A stretch of 51,555 nucleotides of DNA from NCBI GenBank assembly GCA_003132405.1, contig PKXQ01000067.1, forward strand, positions 1-51,555. Direction: 5' to 3'. Numbering within the stretch: position 1 is the first letter of the stretch; the number at the start of each line of letters is the position of its first letter. Below the pieces are notes generated by a model that had not been told where the DNA came from, did no database searches, and saw nothing but the letters and a program-made list of their open reading frames with translations. This DNA is from Acidobacteriaceae bacterium (GTDB lineage Bacteria > Acidobacteriota > Terriglobia > Terriglobales > Acidobacteriaceae). Below, piece by piece: positions 37,764 through 45,697 of this stretch. Made by a program: the position numbers and the translations under genes.

Positions 37764-38480
37764 ATGGCAACTCTCTACGTCGGAACTTCGGGATGGGCTT
37801 ATCCAACCTGGAAGCCCGCTTTCTATCCCGAAAAGCTGGCGCAGAAAAAATTTCTCAATTTCTACGCTTCCAAACTCAACGCCGTCGAGGTCAACTACAC
37901 CTTCCGCCAGTTAGTTAAAGAAACGACCGTCCGAAACTGGATCGCCGACACGCCCGACCATTTTCGCTTCACCATCAAAGCCCACCAGGTGCTCACCCAC
38001 ATCAAGCGCCTCAAGAACTCAGACGAATTTCTCCAGCGCTTTCTCGGCACGCTGGAAAATTTAGAGCGCGCCAAACGCCTCGGCCCGCTGCTCTTTCAAC
38101 TGCCGCCGAATTTCAAAGCCGATCAGGCTGTCCTCTCCGACTTTCTAAAAACCCTGCCTCGAACCGTGCGCGTGGCCTTCGAGTTCCGCAACGAGTCATG
38201 GCTCACCGACGCCACCTGGGCAACGCTCTCCGAGCGCAACGTTGCGCTCTGCGTCGCTGAAACCGAAGAGCGCAAGACTCCCGACGTAATCACCGCCGAT
38301 TACGCCTATTATCGTTATCGCAAACCGAGCTATACCGCCGAAGAACGTCAGACGATGATCGCGCGCATTCGCGAACATCTCGCCGCTGGCCGCGATGTTT
38401 TTGCGTACTTCAAGCATGAGGAAACGCCCGAAGGCGCGCTCTATGCCGTCGATCTGTTGGCAGGTGGTCGAGTGGTCTAA
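37764..38480 (+). CDS. DUF72 family protein
   Basis: A 238-aa protein with the DUF72 TIM-barrel pattern: YVGTSGWAYPTWKPAFYPEK, KFLNFYASKLNAVEVNYTFR, FTIKAHQVLTHIKRL, GPLLFQLPPNF, VAFEFRNESWL and a C-terminal DVFAYFKHEE. The family is ubiquitous and uncharacterised; a nuclease-like or sugar-related enzymatic role has been guessed. It begins 11 nt after the LigD-like gene and is likely in the same transcript. In many bacteria DUF72 genes sit near DNA-repair or nucleic-acid genes, so the association with a primase is mildly suggestive only. Confidence 0.92.
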   Translation: MATLYVGTSGWAYPTWKPAFYPEKLAQKKFLNFYASKLNAVEVNYTFRQLVKETTVRNWIADTPDHFRFTIKAHQVLTHIKRLKNSDEFLQRFLGTLENLERAKRLGPLLFQLPPNFKADQAVLSDFLKTLPRTVRVAFEFRNESWLTDATWATLSERNVALCVAETEERKTPDVITADYAYYRYRKPSYTAEERQTMIARIREHLAAGRDVFAYFKHEETPEGALYAVDLLAGGRVV

Positions 38481-38638
38481 CCGCTTCGCCAGCGTTTCCA
38501 GAACCGCGCGGCACCTGCGCGCGGTCAACTAAATCCAACTACGGAATCCACTGTATTGCGTGCTCCCGGTCAGGCAAATTATTCTAATCGTCTCAGTAGG
38601 AATCTCGGTAAGGTCCTGTACCGGAACGTCCTTTCAGA

Positions 38639-38896
38639 ATGGATTACGCTATGTCTGTCCAATTACATCCCGTGTGGCATGACGTTTACAAGGCGGCAAT
38701 CCTTGAGCCAGATCGCCAGAAGGTTCCCGATCGCGTGCAATGTGCTCGCAAAAATCTCGCGGACCGCTGGCGCGAACTTGACCCGAAACTCCCCGACCAG
38801 CGCTGGGAACTGGACCGCATTTCAAATGCGCTACGCATGCTCGCCTTGCTCGATAAAACCTCGGCTGCGGAAGCCTGCGCCTCCGAGGCTGCCTGA
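38639..38896 (+). CDS. Small hypothetical protein (85 aa)
   Basis: An 85-aa soluble, helical frame: SVQLHPVWHDVYKAAILEPD, then RVQCARKNLADRWRELDPKL and RISNALRMLALLDKTS. The W-x3-Y-K-A-A start and paired helices recall short acidobacterial hypotheticals, but I cannot name a family. No strong ribosome-binding site precedes it; ATG at 38639 or the next Met (MSVQLHPVW) could be the start. It is followed by a 15-bp tandem repeat region. Confidence 0.5.
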   Translation: MDYAMSVQLHPVWHDVYKAAILEPDRQKVPDRVQCARKNLADRWRELDPKLPDQRWELDRISNALRMLALLDKTSAAEACASEAA

Positions 38897-38907
38897 GCCT
38901 CGCTCCG

Positions 38908-38961
38908 CCGAATTAGCCGAATTACGATCAGCCGAGTTACGACCAGCGGAGTTACAATCAT
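38908..38961. repeat. 15-bp imperfect tandem repeat
   Basis: CCGAATTACGATCAG (38917-38931), CCGAGTTACGACCAG (38932-38946) and CGGAGTTACAATCAT (38947-38961) follow each other, with a partial unit before. They lie just after the 85-aa gene's stop codon. Confidence 0.65.
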
Positions 38962-39041
38962 ATAAATCCCTGTTGTTCCCTCAGACATTTTTCCGCGCCT
39001 GAGATGCTGGGGAATTCCGTCCGCTCGCCAAGGGGACGCAG

Positions 39042-39836
39042 ATGTTCACGAAAACGATCGGCAATTCGTTCCCTCGGTCAGTCGTTCAAAAAGCTCCTGT
39101 CGTTAACGTTAGCGTTAACCTCAGCGCCAAACCCAGCGCGAAAGCCATCGTCATTTTCAGCGGCTTTCTTCTTGCCTGCCTCGGTCAAATTGCGTTTGCT
39201 CAATCGGCGCTGAACTTCTCTACGGGCCTCGAACTTCCTGCAACGATGCAGAAGACGATCGTCGCCGGAGTTACTCCGGTTGGAACCGTCGTCCAGGCCA
39301 AGCTTGAAGTCGCTACTCTGGTCGACGGCGTTGTGGTTCCTGAGAACGCCATTTTGTCGGGAGAGGTAACCGAATCGGCCGCGAAGTCTGCCACCGGTCC
39401 GTCGCGTCTGGCGATTCGCATGGACTCCGCGCACTGGAAGCATCACGGCGCTCCTCAACTGCTGACGCTCACGAAAAAAGTTTATCTGACCGCATGGTCT
39501 TACCCGGCGACTGCGTCGACGATTCCCGATTCCCTTTATCAGTCGCCAACCGACCTTCCCAGTTCGAGAAATATGACTCGCCTGGGTTCTCCCTCGCCGC
39601 CGACAAGACGGCTTCCAGACGCCGACGACAGCTCCGACAGCCCAGCCAGCACCACACAGTCTTCCCCAACCACAACCTCCAGCGCCGCGCCGCATCGCGT
39701 GTTGATGAAAGATGTAGAGTCGACCCGCGCTCGCGATGGAGCAGTCAGGCTCACCTCCAGGCACTCCAACATTAAGCTGGATAAGTCGACCACCTATGTC
39801 TTCGCCGGCGGCGGACTGGCGGGTGGGCCGGTTTAG
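39042..39836 (+). CDS. Secreted protein of unknown function
   Basis: A 264-aa protein. An N-terminal basic stretch leads to a hydrophobic segment (about 45-56, FSGFLLACLGQIAFAQ) ending in a likely signal cleavage at AFAQ. The mature part contains a beta-rich domain: GLELPATMQKTIVAGVTPVG, VVQAKLEVATLVDGVVVPEN and ILSGEVTES. It recalls the membrane-external beta-barrel domain of VirB10/TrbI-like proteins but is much shorter. A Ser/Thr/Pro-rich linker (about 185-230) precedes a short C-terminal strand-rich block. Start at 39042 has AGGGGA about 10 nt upstream. It precedes the PilT-like gene; a link to pili is speculative. Confidence 0.65.
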   Translation: MFTKTIGNSFPRSVVQKAPVVNVSVNLSAKPSAKAIVIFSGFLLACLGQIAFAQSALNFSTGLELPATMQKTIVAGVTPVGTVVQAKLEVATLVDGVVVPENAILSGEVTESAAKSATGPSRLAIRMDSAHWKHHGAPQLLTLTKKVYLTAWSYPATASTIPDSLYQSPTDLPSSRNMTRLGSPSPPTRRLPDADDSSDSPASTTQSSPTTTSSAAPHRVLMKDVESTRARDGAVRLTSRHSNIKLDKSTTYVFAGGGLAGGPV

Positions 39837-39997
39837 CGTCTTGTTTACTTTTCCTTCGTTCTATTGCGTGAGATCGTATCTTCGGTAACCTTCACGAGGC
39901 AGCACTCGACGTGTAGCTTCAAGGTTAGCGATCCTCTGATCCGAGTCAGAATTTCTATCCGGTAGAGAGTTCTTCTTTTAAAGGACGTACCTCCTCT

Positions 39998-41218
39998 ATG
40001 TCTTCCTCTACGAATGGCGTACCGAATCCAGCTCCTGCTATTCCCCGACCCGCCACCGCCGCAGCGACAGCCGCTGCCCCTGCCGCTGCGCCATTTTCGA
40101 CTCCGGCGCTGCTGACGGCAATGCTCAACTCCTCGGAGAAGATCAGTGACCTCTTCTTCACTCCGGGCAAGCCGCCGCTGGTCGAAATCAACGGAAAGCT
40201 CACGCCCGCAGGCGCGGCTCGCGCCCTCACCACGGACGACACACGGCGCATTGCTTCCGATCTGATGGGCAACAACCAGCATGCTATTGAAAACTTGAAG
40301 GAGCGCGGTTCCTGCGACGTGTCCTACAGTATGCCGGGGGCCAATCGCTTTCGCGTCAACATCTTTATGCAACGCGGCACGTGTGCCGTAGTGATGCGCG
40401 TCATTCCGGCGAAGGTTCCGGACCTGGAATCGCTCCATTTGCCGGCCGAACTGAATAAGATTGTCGACCTGCGCAATGGCATCGTACTGGTGACAGGGCC
40501 GACCGGCTCTGGGAAATCATCCACGCTGGCGGCCATCATCGACAAGATCAACAAAGAGCAGTTCTATCACGTGCTCACGATCGAAGACCCGATCGAGTTT
40601 CTCCACTCCCACAAGAACTGCATCGTGCATCAGCGTGAATTGCACAGCGATACCCCGAACTTTGCGTTGGCCTTGAGGGCGGCGCTGCGCCAGGCTCCCA
40701 AAGTGATTTTGGTGGGCGAGATGCGCGACAAAGAGACCATTGAAATCGCGATGGAGGCGGCCGAAACCGGTCACCTCGTCCTTTCCACACTGCACACCAT
40801 CGACGCCTCGAAGACAGTCGAGCGCATCGTGGGCGCTTTCCCGATGGCCGAACAGCACACGCTGAGAAACCGTTTGGCCAAAAGTTTTCGTTACATCATT
40901 TCGCAGCGCCTCGTTCCTCGCAAGGATGGCGCCTGCCGCATCGCAGTAATCGAGATATTGAAGTCCACCCTGCGCACCCGCGAGTACGTCGAAAAGGGAG
41001 AAACCGACGGCAAGACCCTACTGGACGCGATGCGCGTCGGCGAACAGGAAGGCATGCAGACTTTCGACGGCGACATTGAGAGGCTGATCCGCAATGGCAC
41101 ACTCGACATGGACACCGGGCTGGCCTACGCCACCAACCCCGGCAATCTTCAACTGGACATGTCGGACCTTAAACTGGAGGCAGAAGCCGATCCGCTGCTC
41201 GAAACCACGGAGACCTAA
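39998..41218 (+). CDS. pilT: PilT/PilU-type twitching-motility ATPase
   Basis: A 406-aa hexameric ATPase of the PilT family, which powers type IV pilus retraction. After an Ala/Pro-rich N-terminal extension (about residues 1-40) come ISDLFFTPGKPPLVEINGKL, the Walker A GPTGSGKSSTL, TIEDPIEFLH (Asp box), LVGEMRDKETIEIAMEAAET (Walker B) and HLVLSTLHT with the His box. C-terminal GMQTFDGDIERLIRNGT is family-typical. The length exceeds PilT by about 40 residues because of the N-terminal extension. No other pil gene is in the window, so it may be an extra PilT/PilU paralogue. An AAAGGA lies about 12 nt upstream of the ATG. Confidence 0.92.
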   Translation: MSSSTNGVPNPAPAIPRPATAAATAAAPAAAPFSTPALLTAMLNSSEKISDLFFTPGKPPLVEINGKLTPAGAARALTTDDTRRIASDLMGNNQHAIENLKERGSCDVSYSMPGANRFRVNIFMQRGTCAVVMRVIPAKVPDLESLHLPAELNKIVDLRNGIVLVTGPTGSGKSSTLAAIIDKINKEQFYHVLTIEDPIEFLHSHKNCIVHQRELHSDTPNFALALRAALRQAPKVILVGEMRDKETIEIAMEAAETGHLVLSTLHTIDASKTVERIVGAFPMAEQHTLRNRLAKSFRYIISQRLVPRKDGACRIAVIEILKSTLRTREYVEKGETDGKTLLDAMRVGEQEGMQTFDGDIERLIRNGTLDMDTGLAYATNPGNLQLDMSDLKLEAEADPLLETTET

Positions 41219-41489
41219 ACGGTATTGGCTAATTCCGTCCTTTCCTTTTCAATAACTTAGCTCCGAACAATGCCCTAGATTGCCTTTTAACCCCGTTTTT
41301 CTCCTGTTCATTGGCTTCTTCGTGCCTAAACGGTGCCGATTCAATAGCATCAACCTGACACACTCCACTTGGCGAAACTTCTGGGTTGGGCCGGGTTTCT
41401 TTGTGGATAGGTTTTTTTCGTGGCTCAAATCATGTCATGCGTGACCGCGGGGACAGTTCTAACTCCTGGAGTAAGAAAGAGAGAGCAGA
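41219..41489 (+). other. Intergenic region upstream of the Tes-like gene
   Basis: No gene is seen in 271 nt. It is locally T-rich, with runs such as TTTTTCTCC and GGTTTTTTTCG. The ribosome-binding site AAGAAAGAGAGAG sits just before the ATG at 41490. No promoter hexamers are assigned. Confidence 0.4.
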
Positions 41490-43655
41490 ATGCACAAGCC
41501 GATTAAATATGTTGAAAAAGCGGTGACGATTGCCGCTACGGGTGCGTGGGCGGTGTTTCAGCGGCTGAACCGGATTGCCCCAAACGACGCGCCGGTGCCG
41601 AAGTGGTCGGACAAGCCGCTGCTCAAGTCGTGGGAGAAGTCGAAGCCGCCGCTGGGTTGGCCGCGCTCGACCGATTCGCTCTGTCCGAAGTGCGTCCCCG
41701 AAATTCGCCAGCAGATTCTCGATGGTCATCTGCCGGTCGACGTGCTGATGAATGAAAAGGTCGGCGAGATCAAGGCGCAGATCGTCGAGCGCGATGGCAA
41801 GATTTGGATGGTCAAGGATTGTGTGAAGCACGGGCACTTTGAAGATTTGATGTCGATCGACACGGAGTTTTCGCAGCATCTGGAAGACGTTTTTCCGGGG
41901 CGCGACATAAAGGCGCATAACGACGAAAAGCTGCATCACCATGGTTCTTCCACCGTGAAGTACGGACGCGGCTCTGTGCTCACCGTCGATCTGACCAACC
42001 GCTGTAACATGATGTGCGATCCCTGCTTCATGGACGCGAACCAGGTGGGCTACGTCCACGAACTAACGTGGGAAGAAATCAAGACCGTGCTCGACAACGC
42101 AATCACCATCAAGCCGCGCCGCCAGATGTCGGTGCAGTTCTCCGGCGGCGAGCCAACCTTGTCGCCGTATTTCCTGGATGCGGTTCGTTACGCCCGCAAA
42201 GTCGGATATAACAGCGTGCAAGCCGCTACCAACGGGATTGAATTCGCCAAAAGTTTTGAATTCTGCCAACAGGCCGTGGAAGCCGGAATGCGTTATGCGT
42301 ATCTCCAGTTCGACGGCATCGGCAACGCCGCCAACGATCATCGCGCCGTGGGCAACTTGTTCGATGTGAAATTGAAAGCGATCGACAACCTCCATCGCGC
42401 GGGCTGCGAAATCGTTCCGGTAGTGACCATCATTAACGGCATCAACAACGAACAAGTCGGACGCATCATTCAATTCGCGCTCGACAATCCCAAAAAGATC
42501 GGCTTCCTCAGCTTCCAGCCAGTTTCATTTACTGGCCGCGACGAAGCCATCACCGACGAGCGCCGTCAGGCGCAGCGCTACACGCTGGCTCACCTCGCGC
42601 ACGACGTCAAAAATCAAACCGGCTTCGGAGTGCCGGCGCGCGACTGGTATCCGATATCGTTTATGAGCACGTTCAGCGATTGGGCGGACGTGATGCACGC
42701 GCAGGATAGCAACAACGATTGGGGCCAGTTGTCGTGCGGCTGCCATCCGAATTGCGGCACGGGCATGGCGCTGATGATCGACAAAGAGACCAAGGAAGCG
42801 GTGCCGGTCACGGCTTTCCTCAAGGGCGATCAGCTGGCCAAGGACATTGCCAAGGTCAACGATGCGGCCCGCTCCAAATTCTGGACGGCGTTCGGCATGG
42901 CGCTGTGTCTGATGAAGAATTACGACTCGTTCCAGTCGCCTACGCATTTCAAGATGACCGACCTGCTCAAGAAGTTCGATAAGAACTTTAATGCTACGGG
43001 AAAGAACTATGGCAAGGTTGGTCCCGACCGCACGATTGAAGACGTGATGAAGCGCCGGCAGGATCGTTGGAATTTTCTCTTCATCGCCGGGATGTGGTTT
43101 CAGGATCTGTTTAACTATGATTTCCGGCGCACCGAGCAGTGCATCATTCCTTACGCCACGCAAGAGGGCGAGATCAGCTTCTGCGCCTACAACACGGGCG
43201 TGGGATGGCGCAATATCATCGAAAAGATGCACATGACTTCGACCCTCACCAAGTGGTACGAAGAGCATGGGCGCCACGAGATTTTCGCCGGCGGCAAGAA
43301 AGTGAAGATGGAAGACGCCGAGCACGCGCTCTATCTGCGCGAAGAGATCGTTACCCACGAAGTGCAGCACGATCTCGACAAGCTCGGAATCGCGAAGACG
43401 GCGCGCGAAGAGAAAAAGCGCGCTCGCGACAGCAAGGCCGAGAGCAACAAGGTTAAGAACGATGCGGCCTATGACGCTCGCATGGCTCAGCTCTATCGCG
43501 AAGTGGTGTTGAAGGAGAAGCCGGCGACTTCGAATGAAGGCGGATTCATTCCGCTCGGCTCGCTCATTCCTCCCGCGCTGATTCAAACGATCGCTCCGGC
43601 CAATGGCGGCGCCAAAAAGACTGTAGACGTTGGCGAGCCTGTGGCGGGTGACTAG
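41490..43655 (+). CDS. Radical SAM protein related to tetraether lipid synthase (Tes/MJ0619)
   Basis: A 721-aa radical SAM protein. N-terminal cysteines C65 and C68 (SLCPKC) and C111 (KDCVKHG) match the rubredoxin-like iron site known in archaeal Tes. The SAM cluster motif is C172-x3-C176-x2-C179 in LTNRCNMMCDPCF, then VQFSGGEPTLSP (218-225 region) and AATNGIEFA. Further cysteines are LSCGCHPNCGTG (416-422), C551 and C565 in IIPYATQEGEISFCAYN, which correspond to auxiliary-cluster regions. Tes joins lipid tails in archaeal GDGT synthesis. Acidobacteria make membrane-spanning iso-diabolic acid and branched GDGTs, so this protein is a candidate lipid-coupling enzyme; that is inference. The C-terminal 130 residues are charged and partly helical. 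A strong terminator follows. Confidence 0.75.
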   Translation: MHKPIKYVEKAVTIAATGAWAVFQRLNRIAPNDAPVPKWSDKPLLKSWEKSKPPLGWPRSTDSLCPKCVPEIRQQILDGHLPVDVLMNEKVGEIKAQIVERDGKIWMVKDCVKHGHFEDLMSIDTEFSQHLEDVFPGRDIKAHNDEKLHHHGSSTVKYGRGSVLTVDLTNRCNMMCDPCFMDANQVGYVHELTWEEIKTVLDNAITIKPRRQMSVQFSGGEPTLSPYFLDAVRYARKVGYNSVQAATNGIEFAKSFEFCQQAVEAGMRYAYLQFDGIGNAANDHRAVGNLFDVKLKAIDNLHRAGCEIVPVVTIINGINNEQVGRIIQFALDNPKKIGFLSFQPVSFTGRDEAITDERRQAQRYTLAHLAHDVKNQTGFGVPARDWYPISFMSTFSDWADVMHAQDSNNDWGQLSCGCHPNCGTGMALMIDKETKEAVPVTAFLKGDQLAKDIAKVNDAARSKFWTAFGMALCLMKNYDSFQSPTHFKMTDLLKKFDKNFNATGKNYGKVGPDRTIEDVMKRRQDRWNFLFIAGMWFQDLFNYDFRRTEQCIIPYATQEGEISFCAYNTGVGWRNIIEKMHMTSTLTKWYEEHGRHEIFAGGKKVKMEDAEHALYLREEIVTHEVQHDLDKLGIAKTAREEKKRARDSKAESNKVKNDAAYDARMAQLYREVVLKEKPATSNEGGFIPLGSLIPPALIQTIAPANGGAKKTVDVGEPVAGD

Positions 43656-43695
43656 AGCAGCTATTAGCTTTTAGCAGTTAGCCCAAGAACCTGGA

Positions 43696-43725
43696 GGCCG
43701 CTCACGATGAGCGGCCTTTTATTTT
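43696..43725 (+). terminator. Rho-independent terminator after the Tes-like gene
   Basis: GGCCGCTCA (43696-43704) pairs with TGAGCGGCC (43708-43716) around CGA, then TTTTATTTT. It lies 40 nt beyond the stop codon. Confidence 0.92.
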
Positions 43726-43836
43726 GTCGTGAACTCTCCTGCGTGTTGAAAACCATCAGAGCTTAGGCACCCGGTTGCCTGCGTTTTGCATCTCTCTGGT
43801 TTTAGGCCACAATAAATCACGGTTGGAGTAGGCTAG

Positions 43837-45648
43837 GTGAACTGCGACCACCATTGCTTATTGCGGCGAATATCTCTCTGGACAATCTTTTGCTTGTTCG
43901 GCTGTTGGTTATTCGTTCGCCCGTCGCTGCCCGGCTTATGCTGGGCGCAGTCTGCGTCCGATGATAGCGGCAGCATCCACGGCGTAGTGATCAACAGCGT
44001 TACTCACGAGCCGATTGACCGCGCCTTGGTTTTTTCTCCGGACAATCGCTTTGCCACTCTGACTAACAGCGAGGGGCGCTTTGAATTTGCATTGGCGAAG
44101 ACCGATCCGGCAAACGGAGGTTCCAATCGTCCCTATACCCTGATGGCGCGAAAGCCAGGCTTTCTCAGCGACCCCAACCAGCCGGCCAACCTTCTGAACG
44201 ACCCATCCTTCGACGGATCGAAATATCTGACGCTCACGCTTACGCCTGAGGCCGTGCTCGCTGGGACGGTCACTCTGCCTACGTCAGAGGCGCCGGACAG
44301 CATTACTCTTGAGCTTTTCCGGCGGCAAGTGCAGGATGGCCGCGCTCGCTGGGTTCAGGCTGGCGCCACGCGGTCCATGTCGGACGGTCAATTTCGCTTC
44401 GCCGACCTTCAGGCCGGCAGTTATAAATTGCTGACCAGCGAACTGCTCGATACCGATCCGACCAATACTGATCCAGCCAATAATGACCCGCTCAATTATG
44501 ATCCTGTCCTGTCGGCGCGCGGCGATGCCTCTGGTGGGCGTGGATCACTCTTTGGATATCCGCCGGTCTACTATCAGGGCGCAGCCGACTTTGAATCGGC
44601 TAGTGTTATTCAGTTGGCTGCGGGTCAAACGCAGACGGTCAACCTTTCTCTGGTGAAGCAGGCATATTACCGGGTGAAAGTGCCGGTAATCGTGCCGGGA
44701 AGCGACCAACCAGAATATGGGCTCCAGGTTACGGTCTATGCCCATGGGCACAAGGGGCCGGGATTTTCTCTCGGCCATAACCCGGCTCATCACGCGATTG
44801 AAGGCATGTTGCCGAACGGAACTTATACGGTCGAAGCCACGGTCTTCCGGCCTAACGGGACATCCATGACTGGATTGCAAACCATCACGATCAAGGGAGG
44901 ACCGATTGATGGTCCAGCGATGGTGCTCGCGCCAAATGGATTGATTGCGGTGAATGTGAAAGAGGAATTCACAACGGCCGACCAGATGCCGCTGGCGACA
45001 TTTTCCGGCGCAAGTCACAGCACTGTGTTGAAAGGCCCGCGCCGTTATTTGAACGTGACGCTGGAGACAGCCGACGATTTTGGAACGGGCAGGAATGCTT
45101 CATTGCGGAACCCGACCGGGCCCGGGGACGAGGCTTTGGTCATCGAAGGAGCTTCGGCGGGGAGCTACTGGGTGAAGGTTTATTCGTCACGCGGCTACAC
45201 GGCGTCGATCCGTTCCGGCAACCTTGACCTTCTGCATCAGCCGCTGGTGATTGGTGCGGGAGGCGCCACATCTCCGATCGAGATCACCATGCGGGATGAT
45301 GGCGCGGAGATCAGCGGCACAGTTGAGGGCATTACGTCACCTGCGCAGGGAGCCGGCAGCGTCGGCACGGGGCAAAGCCGCGTGCATATCTATTGCATTC
45401 CCCTTGCGGATAGCAGCGGGTATTTCAGCGAAATTGGAGTGCAGCCAGATGGAAGTTTTGACTATCCAGGGTTGCCACCGGGGGCGTATCGTTTGCTGGC
45501 ATTCGACGGGGCGACCATGGATCCGACGCAGATCGAATATCGGAATCCTGAAGCAATGCAGGCCTATGATGCGAAGGGGCTGGTGGTTCACCTAACCAGC
45601 GGTCAGAAGGAACGCGTGACGCTGCCAATGATTGCCACGGAGCGCTAG
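43837..45648 (+). CDS. Secreted protein with carboxypeptidase-regulatory-like domain
   Basis: A 603-aa exported protein starting at a GTG. The N-terminus has a signal segment (about residues 13-37, LWTIFCLFGCWLFVR to LCWAQ). A carboxypeptidase-regulatory-like Ig domain follows: GSIHGVVINSVTHEPIDRAL and TLTNSEGRFEFAL. The remainder is repeated Ig-like or beta-sandwich blocks (for example GQFRFADLQAGSYKLLT and GSFDYPGLPPGAYRLLAF). Such large secreted proteins are common in Acidobacteria and are often cell-surface or TonB-plug-associated. Function is unknown. It lies between the Tes-like gene and a second protein of the same type, 49 nt upstream of it. Confidence 0.8.
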   Translation: MNCDHHCLLRRISLWTIFCLFGCWLFVRPSLPGLCWAQSASDDSGSIHGVVINSVTHEPIDRALVFSPDNRFATLTNSEGRFEFALAKTDPANGGSNRPYTLMARKPGFLSDPNQPANLLNDPSFDGSKYLTLTLTPEAVLAGTVTLPTSEAPDSITLELFRRQVQDGRARWVQAGATRSMSDGQFRFADLQAGSYKLLTSELLDTDPTNTDPANNDPLNYDPVLSARGDASGGRGSLFGYPPVYYQGAADFESASVIQLAAGQTQTVNLSLVKQAYYRVKVPVIVPGSDQPEYGLQVTVYAHGHKGPGFSLGHNPAHHAIEGMLPNGTYTVEATVFRPNGTSMTGLQTITIKGGPIDGPAMVLAPNGLIAVNVKEEFTTADQMPLATFSGASHSTVLKGPRRYLNVTLETADDFGTGRNASLRNPTGPGDEALVIEGASAGSYWVKVYSSRGYTASIRSGNLDLLHQPLVIGAGGATSPIEITMRDDGAEISGTVEGITSPAQGAGSVGTGQSRVHIYCIPLADSSGYFSEIGVQPDGSFDYPGLPPGAYRLLAFDGATMDPTQIEYRNPEAMQAYDAKGLVVHLTSGQKERVTLPMIATER

Positions 45649-45697
45649 CCGTCGCGTAACACGCTGCGCCACCGGGAATCTTCGGCGAGCTAATCGA

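Noticed and set aside
42525..43586. A minus-strand open frame (353 codons) opposite the Tes-like gene
   Set aside because: It has no recognisable domain and overlaps a well-supported radical SAM gene on the plus strand.
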